Shown here: in pieces, positions 27,201-42,200 of the stretch
How the letters are laid out: every line of letters starts with the position of its first letter
Numbering within the stretch: the stretch's first letter is position 1
DNA from: Paracentrotus lividus
Lineage: Eukaryota > Echinodermata > Echinoidea > Camarodonta > Echinidae
Reading direction: 5' to 3'
Length of the DNA: 64,000 bases
Assembly: GCA_940671915.1 (NCBI GenBank)
Contig: CALNVZ010000174.1
Span: 77,229,689-77,293,688, forward strand
Notes under the pieces: generated by a model
The model's input: the letters and a program-made list of their open reading frames with translations, nothing else
The model's database searches: none
Told to the model about the DNA's origin: nothing
Made by a program: the position numbers and the translations under genes

Positions 27201-30200
27201 AAACCAATGTTTGTTTCTGCTAGTTGGTAAATTGTTTTATATCACATGAATCACTGGCATTTCATAATGCCTCCCCCCCCCCCCCCCCTCTCTCCCTCTC
27301 TCTCTCTCTCTCTCTTGTTAATTTGTGTATAAGAAATTTGACAGTGCACCTCATCCCCCTTTTTTTTTCTTCTATTTTTGGAGAATGGCGAAGAGACGCC
27401 CCTTGAAGGTTGGACAGACCACACCCTTGTGGTTTGTTCATCTTTTTGGACTATAGGTATATCACCTTTATATTTTCTTCCAGTTATGACCTTTGTCTTG
27501 ACCAGATGTTACCACATGCCTGCAATCTGTGCCTTCCTCTCAATAATTATCAGTTTTGAGTCTTGGTGAGATTTTAATCTGCCTTTTGTTCTGATTTAGG
27601 TTTCTGTAGTTGCTCATGACAGTACAAAGCCTATAATACGTCCGAGGATTATACAATCAAAACTTTCTGGTCGTTTTTGGGTAGCCGCACACCACTGAGT
27701 CACTTTAATAAATAGCAGTCCCCTGGGCATTCTTTGTTATCATAGTACACACAGGGCCTTGTTGATTGCACAGCTGTACATGGGTTGTTTTGCTGGGCTA
27801 GCTGTGCACACCATGGATATATCCATGTGCACACAGAGTTTGTTGTGTGTGTTGTTTGTGTGCAGCTCACCAGTTCTCTATCTCTCTCTCTGCTGACAGA
27901 GCGCGCGCTTCTAGCATATCAACCACAGTATACTGCATACATGTATATGGTCAATGGACATACTATTCAAGAACCATATATCATTGTATATCAGTGAGTA
28001 TACTAGTGTAGGTGCACTCTCGGCTGAGCTAGGTGTATGGCTTCAACAACCCCTATTGCCAGGCATATAGTAAACAATATTAGATACATATATCATCTAG
28101 AAAATTTGTTTTCTTTGGAAGGAGCTTCTGACTATGATGGGCTAATATCATTTGTAAGTACATGTACACTTTATCCTAGTCTGAAATATTCTATTCACCA
28201 TTGTTTGATTTTATTGCACACTGGTAAATATTCAAGTCCAAATATTCTGAGGAATGATGATTATCCTGTCCTGTGTCTAAATAATACACCTGAAGTATTT
28301 TGTCATCCTGACTTCTGTAACTTTAATATTTTGATGAAGATTCCAGTTTTTCCAATCATCATTCATCATTTACAATGTACTCAAATATTGTCATGATTTT
28401 TACCAATTTCATGAAATCATTTATCAATATTTAAGTAGCCTACTACATGTAAACAGTTGAATAGTGTGATACATATTCATTACAAGTAAGAAACCAATTT
28501 GTTCTCTTTTAGAATAATTTCTATCTCAAACCATGATTCTTTACTTGGTTACATTTGTTTTTTGTTTTTTGTTTTGACAAGAGTATAGTTCTGTTTGGTA
28601 CTCCAGGTACTGGTAGCTAGGGTCTATAATCAGTGTCACTAAAAGTAGCAGCAAAAATAGTACTGAATAAATGAAGATGTGCATTTTTCATTCTTGTTTG
28701 GACTGGTCTAGATCCTCATTATTTGACTTTGTCAAACAAATAATTTACTCTTTTTTCTGTTTACATGTAACTCCATCGGCAGTTTGCCTAATAAAAAATA
28801 ATGATAATGAAAATATTAATCAGGATCTATGAGTGGGAACATGATTTTCCTAATTAAATAAAATTTTGAGTAATAATCATTCTGTATATATTTTGTCATT
28901 CTCTTGCAGACTACATTGGGTGAAAATTGGACTGCGAGACTATCAGAATGATTAACATTGGAGAAGACTCTGAAATCGCCATGCTATCCTTGTTCTGTGC
29001 ATTGAAATAATCTTAGATGCCCTTTCGGAAACACAAGCTCGCCAAACTCTGGAAAGTAGTGCACATCTTCAGTAGAATCAAGCGGAAAATACGTAAGAAG
29101 ATGGAAATGAACAATCAGAATCCAGGAGCTGAGAAGGACGATGTGGAGCAGGTCCAACAGCGCACGTGCCACAGACGATCCAGCTTCCTTTCTACTCAGA
29201 ACTCAACGACAGAACCGTACCAGAATCAATTGGGTGGACACCAATGCCCAGTCAATAGCGAAACACTAGACGTCATACAGCCTGATAGTCCAACTATCGC
29301 GACCTCGGTATCGTCATCTCCATCTCTTTGGTCTTGCGATAACTGGCATCGTGGGGCGACTGTGCGAGACAGAAATGCGGTGATGTTTAACAATGAACTC
29401 ATGAGTGATGTTACATTCTTGGTCGGACCAAAGAACGCTGCCCAAAGAATTCCTGCCCATAAGTACGTGCTTGCGACTGGAAGCTCGGTTTTCTTTGCAA
29501 TGTTCTATGGGGACTTGGCAGAGAACACCTCAGAGATTGTCACACCAGATGTGGAACCTGAGGCCTTCCTGACACTCCTCAAGTGAGTAAATCACTGTTG
29601 ATACATAAAGCTATCATATTGTATCAAAAGTAAATTGCAATGATAGAAATCTTTTTTTAGATCTTATTACATAATCTAAATGTTAAACATTACTTTGTAA
29701 ATTACACTAAAAACTGAACATGAAACATGACATGCTGAGTGGAAACTCTTTAAAACAAAGTCTTGGAGTCTGGAAAACTTTGCTCGTTATATCAGGTTTC
29801 CACTCTAGATCTTTGAAAAGTTTGAATGTTTGTATAAATTCTAATTTAAGAAATTTATTAGTGTCAAACTACACATTGAAATGCTATGTAAATAGTTAAC
29901 AAAAATTCTTTCTCTTTTCCTTGCAGGTACATGTACTGTGACGAAATAGATTTGACCCCCGAAAATGTGTTGGATACTCTCTATGCTGCAAAGAAATATC
30001 TTGTACCTCATCTGGCCAGGTCGTGTGTGGAATACTTAGAGCGGAGCTTGAGTGCACGTAACGCTTGTGTGTTGCTCAGCCAGAGTCACTTGTTTGAAGA
30101 ACCGGACCTAATGCAGCGATGTTGGGAGGTCATAGACGCTCAGGCCGAGGTAGCGTTAGGGTCAGACAGCTTTGTGGATGTTGACCAGGATACACTGGAG

Positions 30201-33200
30201 TGCATCCTGAAGCGCGAGACTCTGAATGTGAAGGAACTTGTCCTCTTCCATGCCGCGATGCGATGGGCAGATGCGGAGTGCTCCAGGCAGGACTTGGTGG
30301 TGACTCCAAACAGCCTTCGCAAGGTGCTTGGTTCATCGCTTTACCTCATCCGCATCCCTACCATGCCTCTCAAGGAATTCGCTAACAATGTTGCTCGCAG
30401 TGGTGTAATCACTCTCGATGAAACCACAGACATTTTCCTTCACTACACAGCAGACAGTAAGCCCAAGCTACGATTCCCTTGCAAGCAGCGTGCAGGATTG
30501 AGGACCTGCACTGTCCACCGCTTCCAGTCCTCAGCCTACAGGAGCAACCAATGGCGTTACAGGGGGAGGTGTGATAGCATCCAGTTTGCAGTGGACAAGA
30601 GGATATTCATTGCTGGCTTCGGTCTGTATGGCTCCAGCTCTGGTGGTGCGGAGTATAAGGTGAATATAGAACTCAAGCGAGGAGGCAAGAGTCTTGCGGA
30701 GAATCATACCAAGTTCTTTTCAGATGGGTCCAGTGCCACTTTTGTGGTCAAATTCCCGCATCCCGTCCAGGTTGAGCCCCATGTGTACTACACAGCAAGT
30801 GCAACGCTTTGTGGAAGTGAATTAAGTTATTTTGGACAAGAAGGATTGACGGAGAGCAGTAGCAATGACGTGACCTTTCAGTTCCAATGCTCTCCTGAAA
30901 GTACCAATGGTACAGGGGTCCAAGGGGGTCAAATACCAGAACTTATATTCTATGCATGATAATGATGGATAATAGTGAAACTATGCAGCTATTTTTCTCT
31001 CAGATCAGCTACAGAACTTGAGCCAAATGAATTCTTACCTTTCACAACACATTATATCAGTCTAATTTTATTATAGGAAGTATTTTGTTGTGACTTGTCC
31101 AAACAGATTTCGCTGAAATGATGAAAATTACTAAGAAGCAAACAATTGAGTTTCTTCAATTTTGATTATAATTATATAAAAAAGAATATCTGTGCACTAC
31201 TATTTATGTTTAATAGAGGACTCTCTTGTGAAGTTAAATTGTGAAGCTTTTTTGTCTAACATTAGACCAGCACTAAAGACCTCTCATTTCTTACGATGAA
31301 GACTAATTGTTATCAATAAAAAGATTGTGCCAATTTGCTAAAACTATATTTTCCACTAAATAATCAAATAATTGGTTGCTTGTTTTAACACTTACAGAAA
31401 TTCATTTATAACAGATTTTAGAGTTTTAAAAGAAATTCTTTTCAAGTCCTAATACACATTTTAAGTGTATTTTTGTAAGACAGACTTCAAAGGATATACA
31501 AAACAGTCTACAAGTCACTCTACACACTTAACATGTATATTCAGAAAAATAATTTTTTTTTTTTTTTTTCATATTTAGAGACTCAATGGCCCGAATTCAC
31601 AAAGGTGGATTCTGCAAAATCCATGGTTTCAACCCTGGGTTTAACCTAGGGTTGGACCTAGGATTTTCAATTTGGTATTCACAAAGGTGGACTTGACTGA
31701 ATCCACAGATCCACAGCGTCCTAATACGTCATAATTTGGGTCAACTGTTGGTGAATCATAAACTGGTGGATCCGTGACGCCGTCGATTTAAAAACAAACG
31801 GATCCACGGATCCGTGGGTTTTGCAGAATCCTCCTTTGTGAATTCGGGCCAATAATATCAATATCATTTTTGTAAAGTCTACACTCTGTGAGAAAAATAT
31901 GAAAGGCTAAATCCAATGAGGAAGTTTTGAATTAATTATATGAGTCAAAATTAGAATGAAGTAATACTGCAATATAATTAAATTGTACAGTTTGTAACTT
32001 GATGTAATAATGGCGATTAGTACTGTCAGTTTTTAGATCGCCCCTTCTATTATGCTGACCTTTGGATAGTTAATAAAAATTGAATTATACAAGTAATTTC
32101 CTGGTTCCTGATACATGCGTGGCAGCCTTAGATTCTATTAGGATTTAGCACACATGTGAAAGTCATTATCTCGTTTACCAAATATATATTGTTAGTTGAT
32201 TTGCAGTGACGTAGAGCCGTAATATAGCCTTGTTTATTACATAGTGAATGTGATCACCTGACCAGATTAATGAGGCAGTATAATGATAGGTTACAGCACC
32301 GGAATGACATTGCTTTATAACGAGATGGACTCCCAAATGAAAACACCCACCCTCTATCGGATACAATCAGGCATGCCTGGATAAAATGTCAGGAAAGAAA
32401 CTCCATTATTCAGTACCTTGAGGTGTTAATATAACTTTGCTATTTCGCTTTCACTCTTAAATAATTTCTTATATACTCCCTTGAGTACTTGCTCTTAAAT
32501 TTGTTGATGACTTACGTGTACATGTGGGGATACACTACATGTACACTTGTACATTATCCCCTGGGTATGGGACTATATGCGAGTTTTTGCATTACATGGA
32601 TATTGTGTTGTTGAATTAACTTTTAATCCAGTTTACAGGAAATGTTTAATATTTAATTATATTATTTACATCAACTTTTTTTATCCTTAACTGATGTTTC
32701 CTTCATTTTTTCTGTTTTCAAATCAAGTTAATTTTGAGGTGACTTTCCCTTTAAAACGGATAGTATGAGTTGCCTGATCTACCGCTTGGTAAAAGGTGTG
32801 TTCATGTTTAGTAATGTCCTCAACAATGTATACTGGGTAACAAGCCCAAAAGCTGTCATTTTTACATCCTTGAACATGATTTTCCTAAACCCCTTTTCAA
32901 AACAGTTTGCAGTGTAAAAGCTTAGTCTTGTTTCTCATGTTTTGTATACATACTAAAAATTTTAATTACAATAGAACTACATGTGTATACAGAATATACA
33001 AGATTTAAAATTAAGATAATTTCTTTAAAAGAATGTGAGAGGTGATCAATCATTCCCCCCCCCCCAAAAAAAGAAGATATTTATAAATTATGTTGCAAAC
33101 ATTCTTAAGTATTATAAAGCATCTATAGAGACAATATAACATTTGGTTATACTGAACAGAACAGACAGATCACACGCACACATGTGCATGTTTGAATTTG

Positions 33201-36200
33201 AGGGGACTGTGTGAGTTGCCTTGCCAAAAAAAACAACAAACAAACAAAAAACCTTATGCCTGCTCATTACAACAGGAGTAGACTGTACTATAAAGGATAT
33301 TATACATGTAGATGCAGTTACCTTTACCAAGAGGTGTTTGATACAAATGAATTCATATTATACATAGATTTTCACTGTTTTCTAATACAATGATGATATG
33401 ACAAATAAGCCCTGGTGGTACATGTACTTCTCATAATGTATTTCAGTAAACATGTTATTAAACTTTATTGCCTACCATATTTAATCTAATAAAATCTAAT
33501 TTGTGTCATTTGTTGACATCCTACCTTGTACATTTTGTAGCATTCAGTATGTGTGTTTGCATGTGTGGGTGTGAGAGAAAGAGAGAGAGAGAGATAGAGA
33601 GAATGCTGTATTCTACAATATGTTATTCTAATTTTCAAAAGAAAATGAAACTTTAAAGTATGAGGTGAACAAACTATTATTTTACCAGCAAAAAATAAGT
33701 ATCATCTGAAATTACACTTTTTCTTTTCACTGAGAGTATATACAGTGTATCCTGGGGTTTCTGTATAGGACCGCCCCCCCCCCCAACACTCAGGCGGCCA
33801 ACCATACATGTATGCTCATTCTGGATTTTTCTAGAGATACCCCAAATCACAGGCTTTTGGAAGGGGAGCCACGTCAAAATTGTCCCCCGCCCCCCCCCCC
33901 CACAATTACCGGCTTTTCAAAAGAAGCCTCATCAAAATCCCCCCCTCCTTTATAGGCTTTTATAGGGAAGCCAACAACATTACCCCTCACAGGTTTTTGG
34001 ACCATATCCAGGACCCTATTTCGGGATCGTTCCTGAAATATTTGAAAATTACACCTAATTAAAAATAATTTGGGAGAAAAAAAAATGCTAAAAGACCCCA
34101 TTTCAGTGATTATTCAGGATTTTCCCCCGAACTGAGATCTCAAATTACACCCCCTTTTCTCGAGAAGTCTGGAACAAGCCTTTGTATAAGGTTGACTGCT
34201 ACAGTGGGAGGGTGGGGAGGGTGGGGAGGGGGGGGGAATGGGACAGCTAAGGTGGGTTATGCACATGAAGTTGACAAAGTTAGATTACATGTACCTTTCA
34301 TCTGAAATACCCTGTATATGTATGAGATCAAGCGACTGTCTGTGTGTGTTTTAGTTTTCCACATATCCGATAAAATACTGCACATTTTAACCACATTACC
34401 GGGGTAATTGTATTTATACCAAGGATTATTTCCTCAAGTGAAATATGCATAATCTTTTTCTTACTGATTCAGTGGAGGTTCGGGGAGGGGGGAGCTGATA
34501 ATTTGAGAAATTGAGATGATGCAGGCTTTGAATTTGGTTGATGAAGAGGCATTAATAATTTTATCACTACCAATAAACTTTATCAATGTATTCAACAATA
34601 AACAAAAAAAAAAACATTTTCAGAAATGTTAATGACATAACGGCTAGCCCTACTGACTCCTCCTTACTCACAGATCTCCAAATGTATCATCTTGTCCTCT
34701 ACCTGTACCCTATATCGATAACAGTTATGATCAATTGCAAGTTGACAGTAGCCAATCAGGATCCTACATGTAGATGTACCAGCATGCACTTCCTGCATGA
34801 AAGTCTCCACAGACCCAATCAGAACAGTTCTTTCAAATTTACAATTGCACAATTAATCATAATTATTGATGTTACAGGGCATAGGGTTTAAACCTGGTGT
34901 ATAGTTTTGGTAGCAAAAAAGGAATCGGCACAAAACCGATCAAATGTAGTTACATGTTGTCCACATTGCATTAAAAGATATGTGTTAGAGATCTTGTGAC
35001 ATTCCTTTCAATATTTCCGATGAATTTCATTTATAAAGTTTGAATATAGCGCAATCCAACTGCCGTTTAGACCTCTGCTTACATGTTCGCACGCCCGAGG
35101 TTACGGCGTGAATTAGTGCAAAAGATCTGTGTGTAACACCCACACAAGAGAATCCCCATTGGTTTTCCACGTGAGCGCTAACCTGTGACGGGTCCCCAAC
35201 TTATCTTTTTTTATTGTTATATTATGAAATAAAGACACTAAAACGAGATTTCAAGTACTATAATTTGCTTTATTATACAGTCTGTGTCAAATAAAATGGT
35301 ACAGTTGGAAAACATTTTTTTATAGTGTGAAGGTTAATATCAACGTGGTATTGTTTGTTATTTTCATAAAGCAGGAATATCACTCTTTCTTCTACAATTT
35401 TTTTCATCACATTTGGTGCAGCATTTTTTGAGATATGACTAATTTTCTACAATCAAGAAAAATCCATTTTTCGCATGCCGTCCCATGCCTTTGTGTACGA
35501 TTTCGCATGATGACCTTGAATTGAGCGCTCCAGAACAATAGAAGTGCGTAATTTCGATTTGTTCCTCGTCGCACAAAACTTAGCATAACTTTTGTTTTAC
35601 GAAAGCAAATTATACAGGACAAAGCGCATCAGCAAGAAAAATCTTTTAGCTTTAATTTGGTACCACAAACACACATTATATGAAAAGATTTCACACCTAA
35701 ATGATTTTTTTCCCCGACTGTACCATTTTTTTTGACACAGACTGTACTTATTGGATTCAATCTATCATAATTTATCTTAATGTGAATCAAAATAAATTTT
35801 TCTTTCTCCCGAAACTATACACCAGCTTTAACCACTTTTAACAGCATCACATTTGAATCATCCTGAAGAACCCCAGTTCTACCCTTTCAAAACCCTTCCA
35901 ACTAGATCATCACATCCCATCCCATGGGCTATCTACAGCTATATACATACAAACTACCTGTCAAAATATTGACCCCACAAATGAGGTGATGTGTTTCACA
36001 GTTATACAACTCATTTCCTCTGCTTTCCCCAGTGCGGGGGTTAAAATATGAGAGAAAAACGTGAAGATTGGTTTGGTGGAGTCACGGTGAGTCATATTGA
36101 AAGTGGCCTGAGGGGCGAAAAGCTAGGATTCTGCTTTTTTTCCCTTTCTTCCTAGCCCGCTTGCTCGTGCTGCTTTGTTAGATTTCATTCTGTGACAAGA

Positions 36201-39200
36201 GCACGTGCCCCTCCGTTTGTTCGCTCAACTCTTTTTCTATCCTTTACCCATTTGATAGCTCATTCAGCATTGTGGTTGTCATTGACTTATAGACTTTACA
36301 TATATGATGCATAAAATGACTAATTCATGTTTCAGATTCATGGTATGAACTTGCTCATTTTCAACACTTGTATGTTTTGTTTTCAATTGGTGTGAAAAGA
36401 GAAATACTAAAGATGAGAACTTATATTAGGAGTTTGTAATGTATTAAAATGCAAGGAAACGTTGCTAAGGTTCAACATTGAGAAATATTTTACATCTCCC
36501 TTGAACAGAAAAAAATTATAGAATTGTGAAGAGTAATAATAAAGATTTCAAATCTATTAATCCTGCTCAGTCCATACATGCACTTCGTCAAAATGTGTAT
36601 TATGTTACCACTTACAGTTGAAATATTTGCTAAATGAGGTGAATTTTTTGAGAGAAATGAATGCACTGTTAATGATAAAAAGAAAACAAGATTTTATTTT
36701 GGGGTTAACCATGATAGGTATGACCCATTTGCAGATTCTATAGAGCTTTAAAATTCCAAACACAAAGGCTTTATACGTCTTGTTTTGGCTTTCATACATT
36801 AGGCATGTGTCACACCAGCTGCAAACATTGGAATGGAAACCTTACAAGATACATAAGGTAGAGGATAATGCACCGCTTCTTATCAATGCATTTCGTATCA
36901 TGTACAAAGCATTCCTGATCATCACTCAAGCCCCGTTTTAATAGACTTTGTCCAGACAACGTCGGAGAAAGTCAGGGTAGAAATAGTAGGGTAACATTTC
37001 ATAAAACCACGGGTGGTCGGACGATGCGCCCGTCTTAATAGACGCTCTCTCAAAACTTACCCGGGTAGGTTTCCATAGTAACTTGTGGAATTGATCCAAT
37101 GAAAAGAGTTCTCTTGGTTTCAGTATCGATTCTTATGTATTTCTTTATTTTATATTTCTTTTCCCTTCTTTTCCATCATTAGATTCTTATGTATTTCTTT
37201 GCTTACTTTATCTTTCTTTTTTCATCTCCATTATTTCTTACGTATTTCTTTGTTTTATCTATCTATCTTTCTTTCTTCTTCTCTTCTGTTTTTCTTATGT
37301 ATTTCTTTGTTTCTCTATCTTTCTTTCCTCTTCTCTTCACTTATTTCTCATTTATTTCTTTGTTTATCTATCTATCTATCTTTCTTTCTTCTTCTCTTCC
37401 ATTATTTCTTATGTATTTCTTTGTTTATATCTTTCTTTCCTCTTATATTCCATCATTTCTTATGTATTTCTTTGTTTTTATCTATCTTCCTTTTCTCTTC
37501 CATTATTTCTTATTTATTTCTTTGTTTTGTCCTTCTTTCATCTTCTTTTTTGTATCGATTCGTACGTTATTTCTTTGTTCTGTCCTTTTCCCCCTCTCCT
37601 CTTCTCTCATTGTGCAATGTCGAGATGTTACCCTAGTATTACCCCAAGAGCGTCTTAACAGAACAGTTGTCCGGACAACGTCCGGGTAAAACTGGGTTGT
37701 TACCGTGACTTTACCCTAGTCTTACTAGGGTAAGAATTTGGCAAATGTCCTCCGGAGAACCTCCGGAAGTTACCCTAGTAGAGCGTCTTAATAGAAATTT
37801 TACCAAGGTAACGTCCGGACATTACCCGGAGAAGATTGTCAAAAACGTGTCTGTTAAGATGGGGCTTCAATTTCTATGTCTGTCGGTTTCTCAGAAACTG
37901 TGTGCCAGTGCATTTTTAGGAAAAAAAAAAAAAAAAAAAATGGTTTGGTGTTACAGCTCTTCTTCTGAACAACCCCAGATTTTTAAAGCCTAGAAGAAAG
38001 GTCCTTCGGTCAAGGAAAGTGTCAAGGTGCTCCCACGATTATTAACTTCTTTTTTTCTTCTTTTTGACCAACTGGTACAATTTGAATTTCACAGCTGGTG
38101 CATTCTGTGATCATGATTAGATTTATAAAATCAAATATTTGAACTCATACATGTGCTGTTATGATTGACTATGAAACTCAAAATGCACATTCAGCCAGGG
38201 CTAACATTGTACGTTTTTTCACAGAGTGCCATGCTAAACAGCAGACAATTTTAAACCATTGTTTACATAAATTTAGCTTCTTGAATTTTTTTTTTCAAAT
38301 TCTCACTCACTGTGCATGCCTTATAGGCCTTTAGGGAAAAGTATGCTGATAATTGAACGTTGGTGGTGCATGCATTATGAATTGCACAAATTGTCACATA
38401 CACGTCTAGTGATTATAGAGCTCTACAGGTGGAATTAAGTCAAGCATCAAAATTACATAAAACTGAGTATTCTTTCCACCCCTATTAACACAGATCTGAA
38501 GGCTACACACGTTCTATAGTTTGGTAGAGTTAACAAACATACAACAACTATTGTAAAGTACATGGTACCCTTTGTGCTTTACTGGACCACCCCCAAGTGA
38601 CAAGAAAAAGAACAATGACACAACAGACACTGCATCATTCCACTTCATAGCACAGCGCCTTATGACAAAACTTATCACATCTTAAATAATCAACATCTGC
38701 TGGTTTCTATTTTTCTCTTTTCAATTTTTCCAGCAGAAAAGAAATCAAAGTACAATGTCATCAAATACGTCAATCAGAGTTGGCAAGGATAACTGTCTGA
38801 AATTATTATATGAGAAAAGTTTAAACAGCCCATTTAGAAACAATTCTTTTTAATCCCTGAACAATCATGATAGAGAAAACAGCTTGTTCAGATACAATGT
38901 ATTTCTTAACCTGACACTATTTCAAAAAATATCTTATATAAAAGAAATTTTTCTTTAAAAAAAAATAAAATAAATGATCAACATACTGTTAAACAACCAG
39001 TTCAGGCACTATTTAGGGGGTGCTGAAAATTTATGTTCATGTAAAAAGTAAAGAATCAATGTAACACATCAGGAGTCACAACTAGCAGGGTAATGTCAAG
39101 AATAAAATTGCTTTTGCCAGTGAAAAAAAAGGAAGATTTTTGCCCCTTAGCTAGTAAGTTGCTATGTATAGTGATTCAAGTAAATCTGAGAAAATAATGC

Positions 39201-42200
39201 AGAAAGTTGGTACAATAAAAACTAATATGAAAGGAATTATTTTCTTTTCATACAAAATCATAAATATAACATGAGAATATCAGAGTGATATCAAATGTCA
39301 ATCATGTGGAGTGACATTAAAGACTTTTCTATTGATTTGTCCCATACAATTTTGCATGTCAAATTAATTTATAGCAAAAATATACAAATCAGGAAAATTC
39401 TTTGTAGCATAAATACGGGGGAAAAAAAAATCATACCACAGACACCAGAAATAGAATTTTGCGTATTAAATAGTAAACATGTGTAACCCCATTATTAAAG
39501 GTTTACTAAATTAGAAAAATAATTGTCCATTTTTCGTTAGGAGGAATCATTAGAAGTCACAATTTACGGCACCACCCATCTTTTCCAAAACATTTTGGTA
39601 ATCAAGGACAATCTTTGAAAAGCCCATAAATGCCCATTCCCGCTGCTATAAGCCCGCCCCTAAAAAGCTTCATGAAGCGATATCGTAGTCACGTGACTGT
39701 GACGTATTGTGAGTAAGCCAGTCGCACGGACAGTACAGTGCATGCATGTAGAGGCATTGAGCACGCCGAGCTGGCGGGGCTGCTATATTCCATGCTCCCG
39801 TTGCACGACGACTATACTGTTCTTTCACACATTACATTGGTCACTATAGAATCTTGATTTTGGACACGATTTCATCAATAAATGTCTAATTTGTGTGTAG
39901 ATAAGGGTTATAGTAAGACCACTATGGATGAGGGCCTAGCTTTTATACATACATCGTTTTCCAAAAGAGATTGAAAGCTTTTGGAGTTTGGAAAGTAAGT
40001 CAAGCTACTTTACTTGAGCAACTGGCTTACAAAATACTTGCAGTGAGTTTGCCGGAGTTGACTTTAAAATATTCCTAATTCGATATGAAGGAAATGAGAA
40101 TACTGTTTACGTTGGTTTAGACCTACTGACAATTAATAACATCTCTTCTACTTACAGAAGTCAATTTTGATGATAAAAACAGTCACTGTGGTATAGTTGC
40201 ATAGAGCGAAGGCAGGACAGTTATGCATATACCACAGGTGAATATTCCGTGCAATGTATACACGAGACGAGATCAGACTCTGTACATGTACTACAGTCTG
40301 TGAGTGAGATGTGTATTCGCATGCTGCAGAAATATGCTGATGGGGGCAGATATTGTCCCAGGAGTACATCGTGTGCGTATATACTAAATACACATACGAC
40401 CTCATAGCTGCCCGTATCAGCTCATAGCTTTGCGGTCTACACCATAGAGTTACATACCCTTGTGGTCTACACACACATAAACTCCTAGTCCATATAGCAG
40501 TCGTTATGTTCATTTGAGGTACAACAATAGTGCACTAAAACTTACAGGGACACCCAAACGACTGTTAATGCGTTTACGATAATGCAAAGCACAGAAAGAC
40601 AGACGAGGATGTTTGGTAGAAGATGATGAAATTACGCAAGATTTGAATATTTTGGCGCACAAAATTGTTCACTGATGATGTGTGACAGATAGTTCTTAAG
40701 ACTTTCGTATACTAAATCTACATTCATTCTTCTTCAATTTTCGTTAGTTTTCTCTGGCAAAAAGGAGTCCAATATTGCGTTTTGTGTACATACACGCATT
40801 ATGCCAGTCCCGTGTGTTTAGGGTCTTACTTTTAATACGTCATTCGCTAAGGAACCAATCAGTCACAGGGTTTCAGGAATGTCATCAAAGCCTATAGTTT
40901 TTCACATTTTCGTCAAATTGAGACTTTATTAGGAAAAACAATTTTCACTTTCGTTTTTAGAAGGTAATTATCCGCTGAATAAGCCCAATTTGTTTTCTTA
41001 ATTTAGTAAACCTTTAAAGACCAAAATATTAGCCATGCATATTGCATTGGGCCAGTATATAAGGGGTCATCCCACAAGACCGACACCACGAGACCGACGC
41101 CCCATTAGTCGACACTAGACAAAAAGCCTATTAGACCGACGCTGGCAATTAAAGGCCCATTAGACCGACACTAGAACAAACAGGCCCACGAGACCGACAC
41201 ACAATAATATGACCACAGAGACAGAAAATTCGCAAATAAGGCCCACGACACGACGGTAGAGCAAAACAGCCCACAGAGACCGACGTTATATGAAGTATAC
41301 CCACGAGTGAGACGTTTCTTCAATAAGCCCATGAAAACGAAACAAACGAATATCCAGGGATATCTTTGGGGCAGAGGCCATGCCACCCCCCCCCCGCCCG
41401 CCCCTTATCGGGTAGGCAACAAAGTGACGTCTAAAAACCAACCAAAAAAGTTGGGAAAAGAGGGAGGGAGGGAGAGAAATTACAAATGGGAAGTAAATAA
41501 AAAGGTGGGGAAGGGCAACAGAGACTAGAAGCAAAGAACCAATATGAGGCAGGTACGTAGCAGGAGGTTGTAATGACCCCCCCCCCTAAAAAAAAAGGAG
41601 TAAAAGAAAGAAAGGGAAGTGAATAAGGGCGATGCTTGTGGAATTTTCACCCAATATATTATATATATACATAAGTAACGCGAAATAGGCCAATTGGGTT
41701 CTAAAGACCGTAACAAAGGCCTTCAATGTATGTTTAATGAAAGTATCTTCTTTATGAGCATAGAGTTAAAAAAGGACTTAAAGTGTGTACTGGTAGTTTT
41801 CAAGGTGATATTTAAAAAAGAAATCAGCTCGCGCTCGCGTTGTTTAATTAAAATATCTTCTTTTTGATTTGCCATGTCCCTCTTTCCCTCTTTCACCCCT
41901 TCTCGCCTTTTAGACGTCCCTTTTCTGAACTGTGGGTATACTTCATGTAATGTCGGTCTCGTGGGCTGTTTTGCTCTACCGTCGGTGTCGTGGGCCTCAA
42001 TTACGAATTTTCTGTCTCGTGGGTCATATCATTGTAGTGTCGGTCTCGTGGGCCTGTTTGATCTAGCGTCGGTCTCGTGGGCTGTCGGTCTCGTGGGCCT
42101 AAATTGTTTATAGTCGATCTCGTTGGCCTATTTACTTTACTGTCGAACTCGTGGGTCGTCGGTCTCGTAGGCCGTCGGTCTCGTGGGTGTCGGTCTTGTG

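Noticed and set aside
37189-37689. 166- and 145-codon Phe/Ser/Leu-rich frames that look like membrane proteins
   Set aside because: Artefacts of the CT-rich minisatellite; no start context and two overlapping frames.
40148-40513. 121-codon minus-strand frame
   Set aside because: Lies inside the TTAA-flanked 1.5 kb element, has no recognisable domain and shows no similarity to a transposase.
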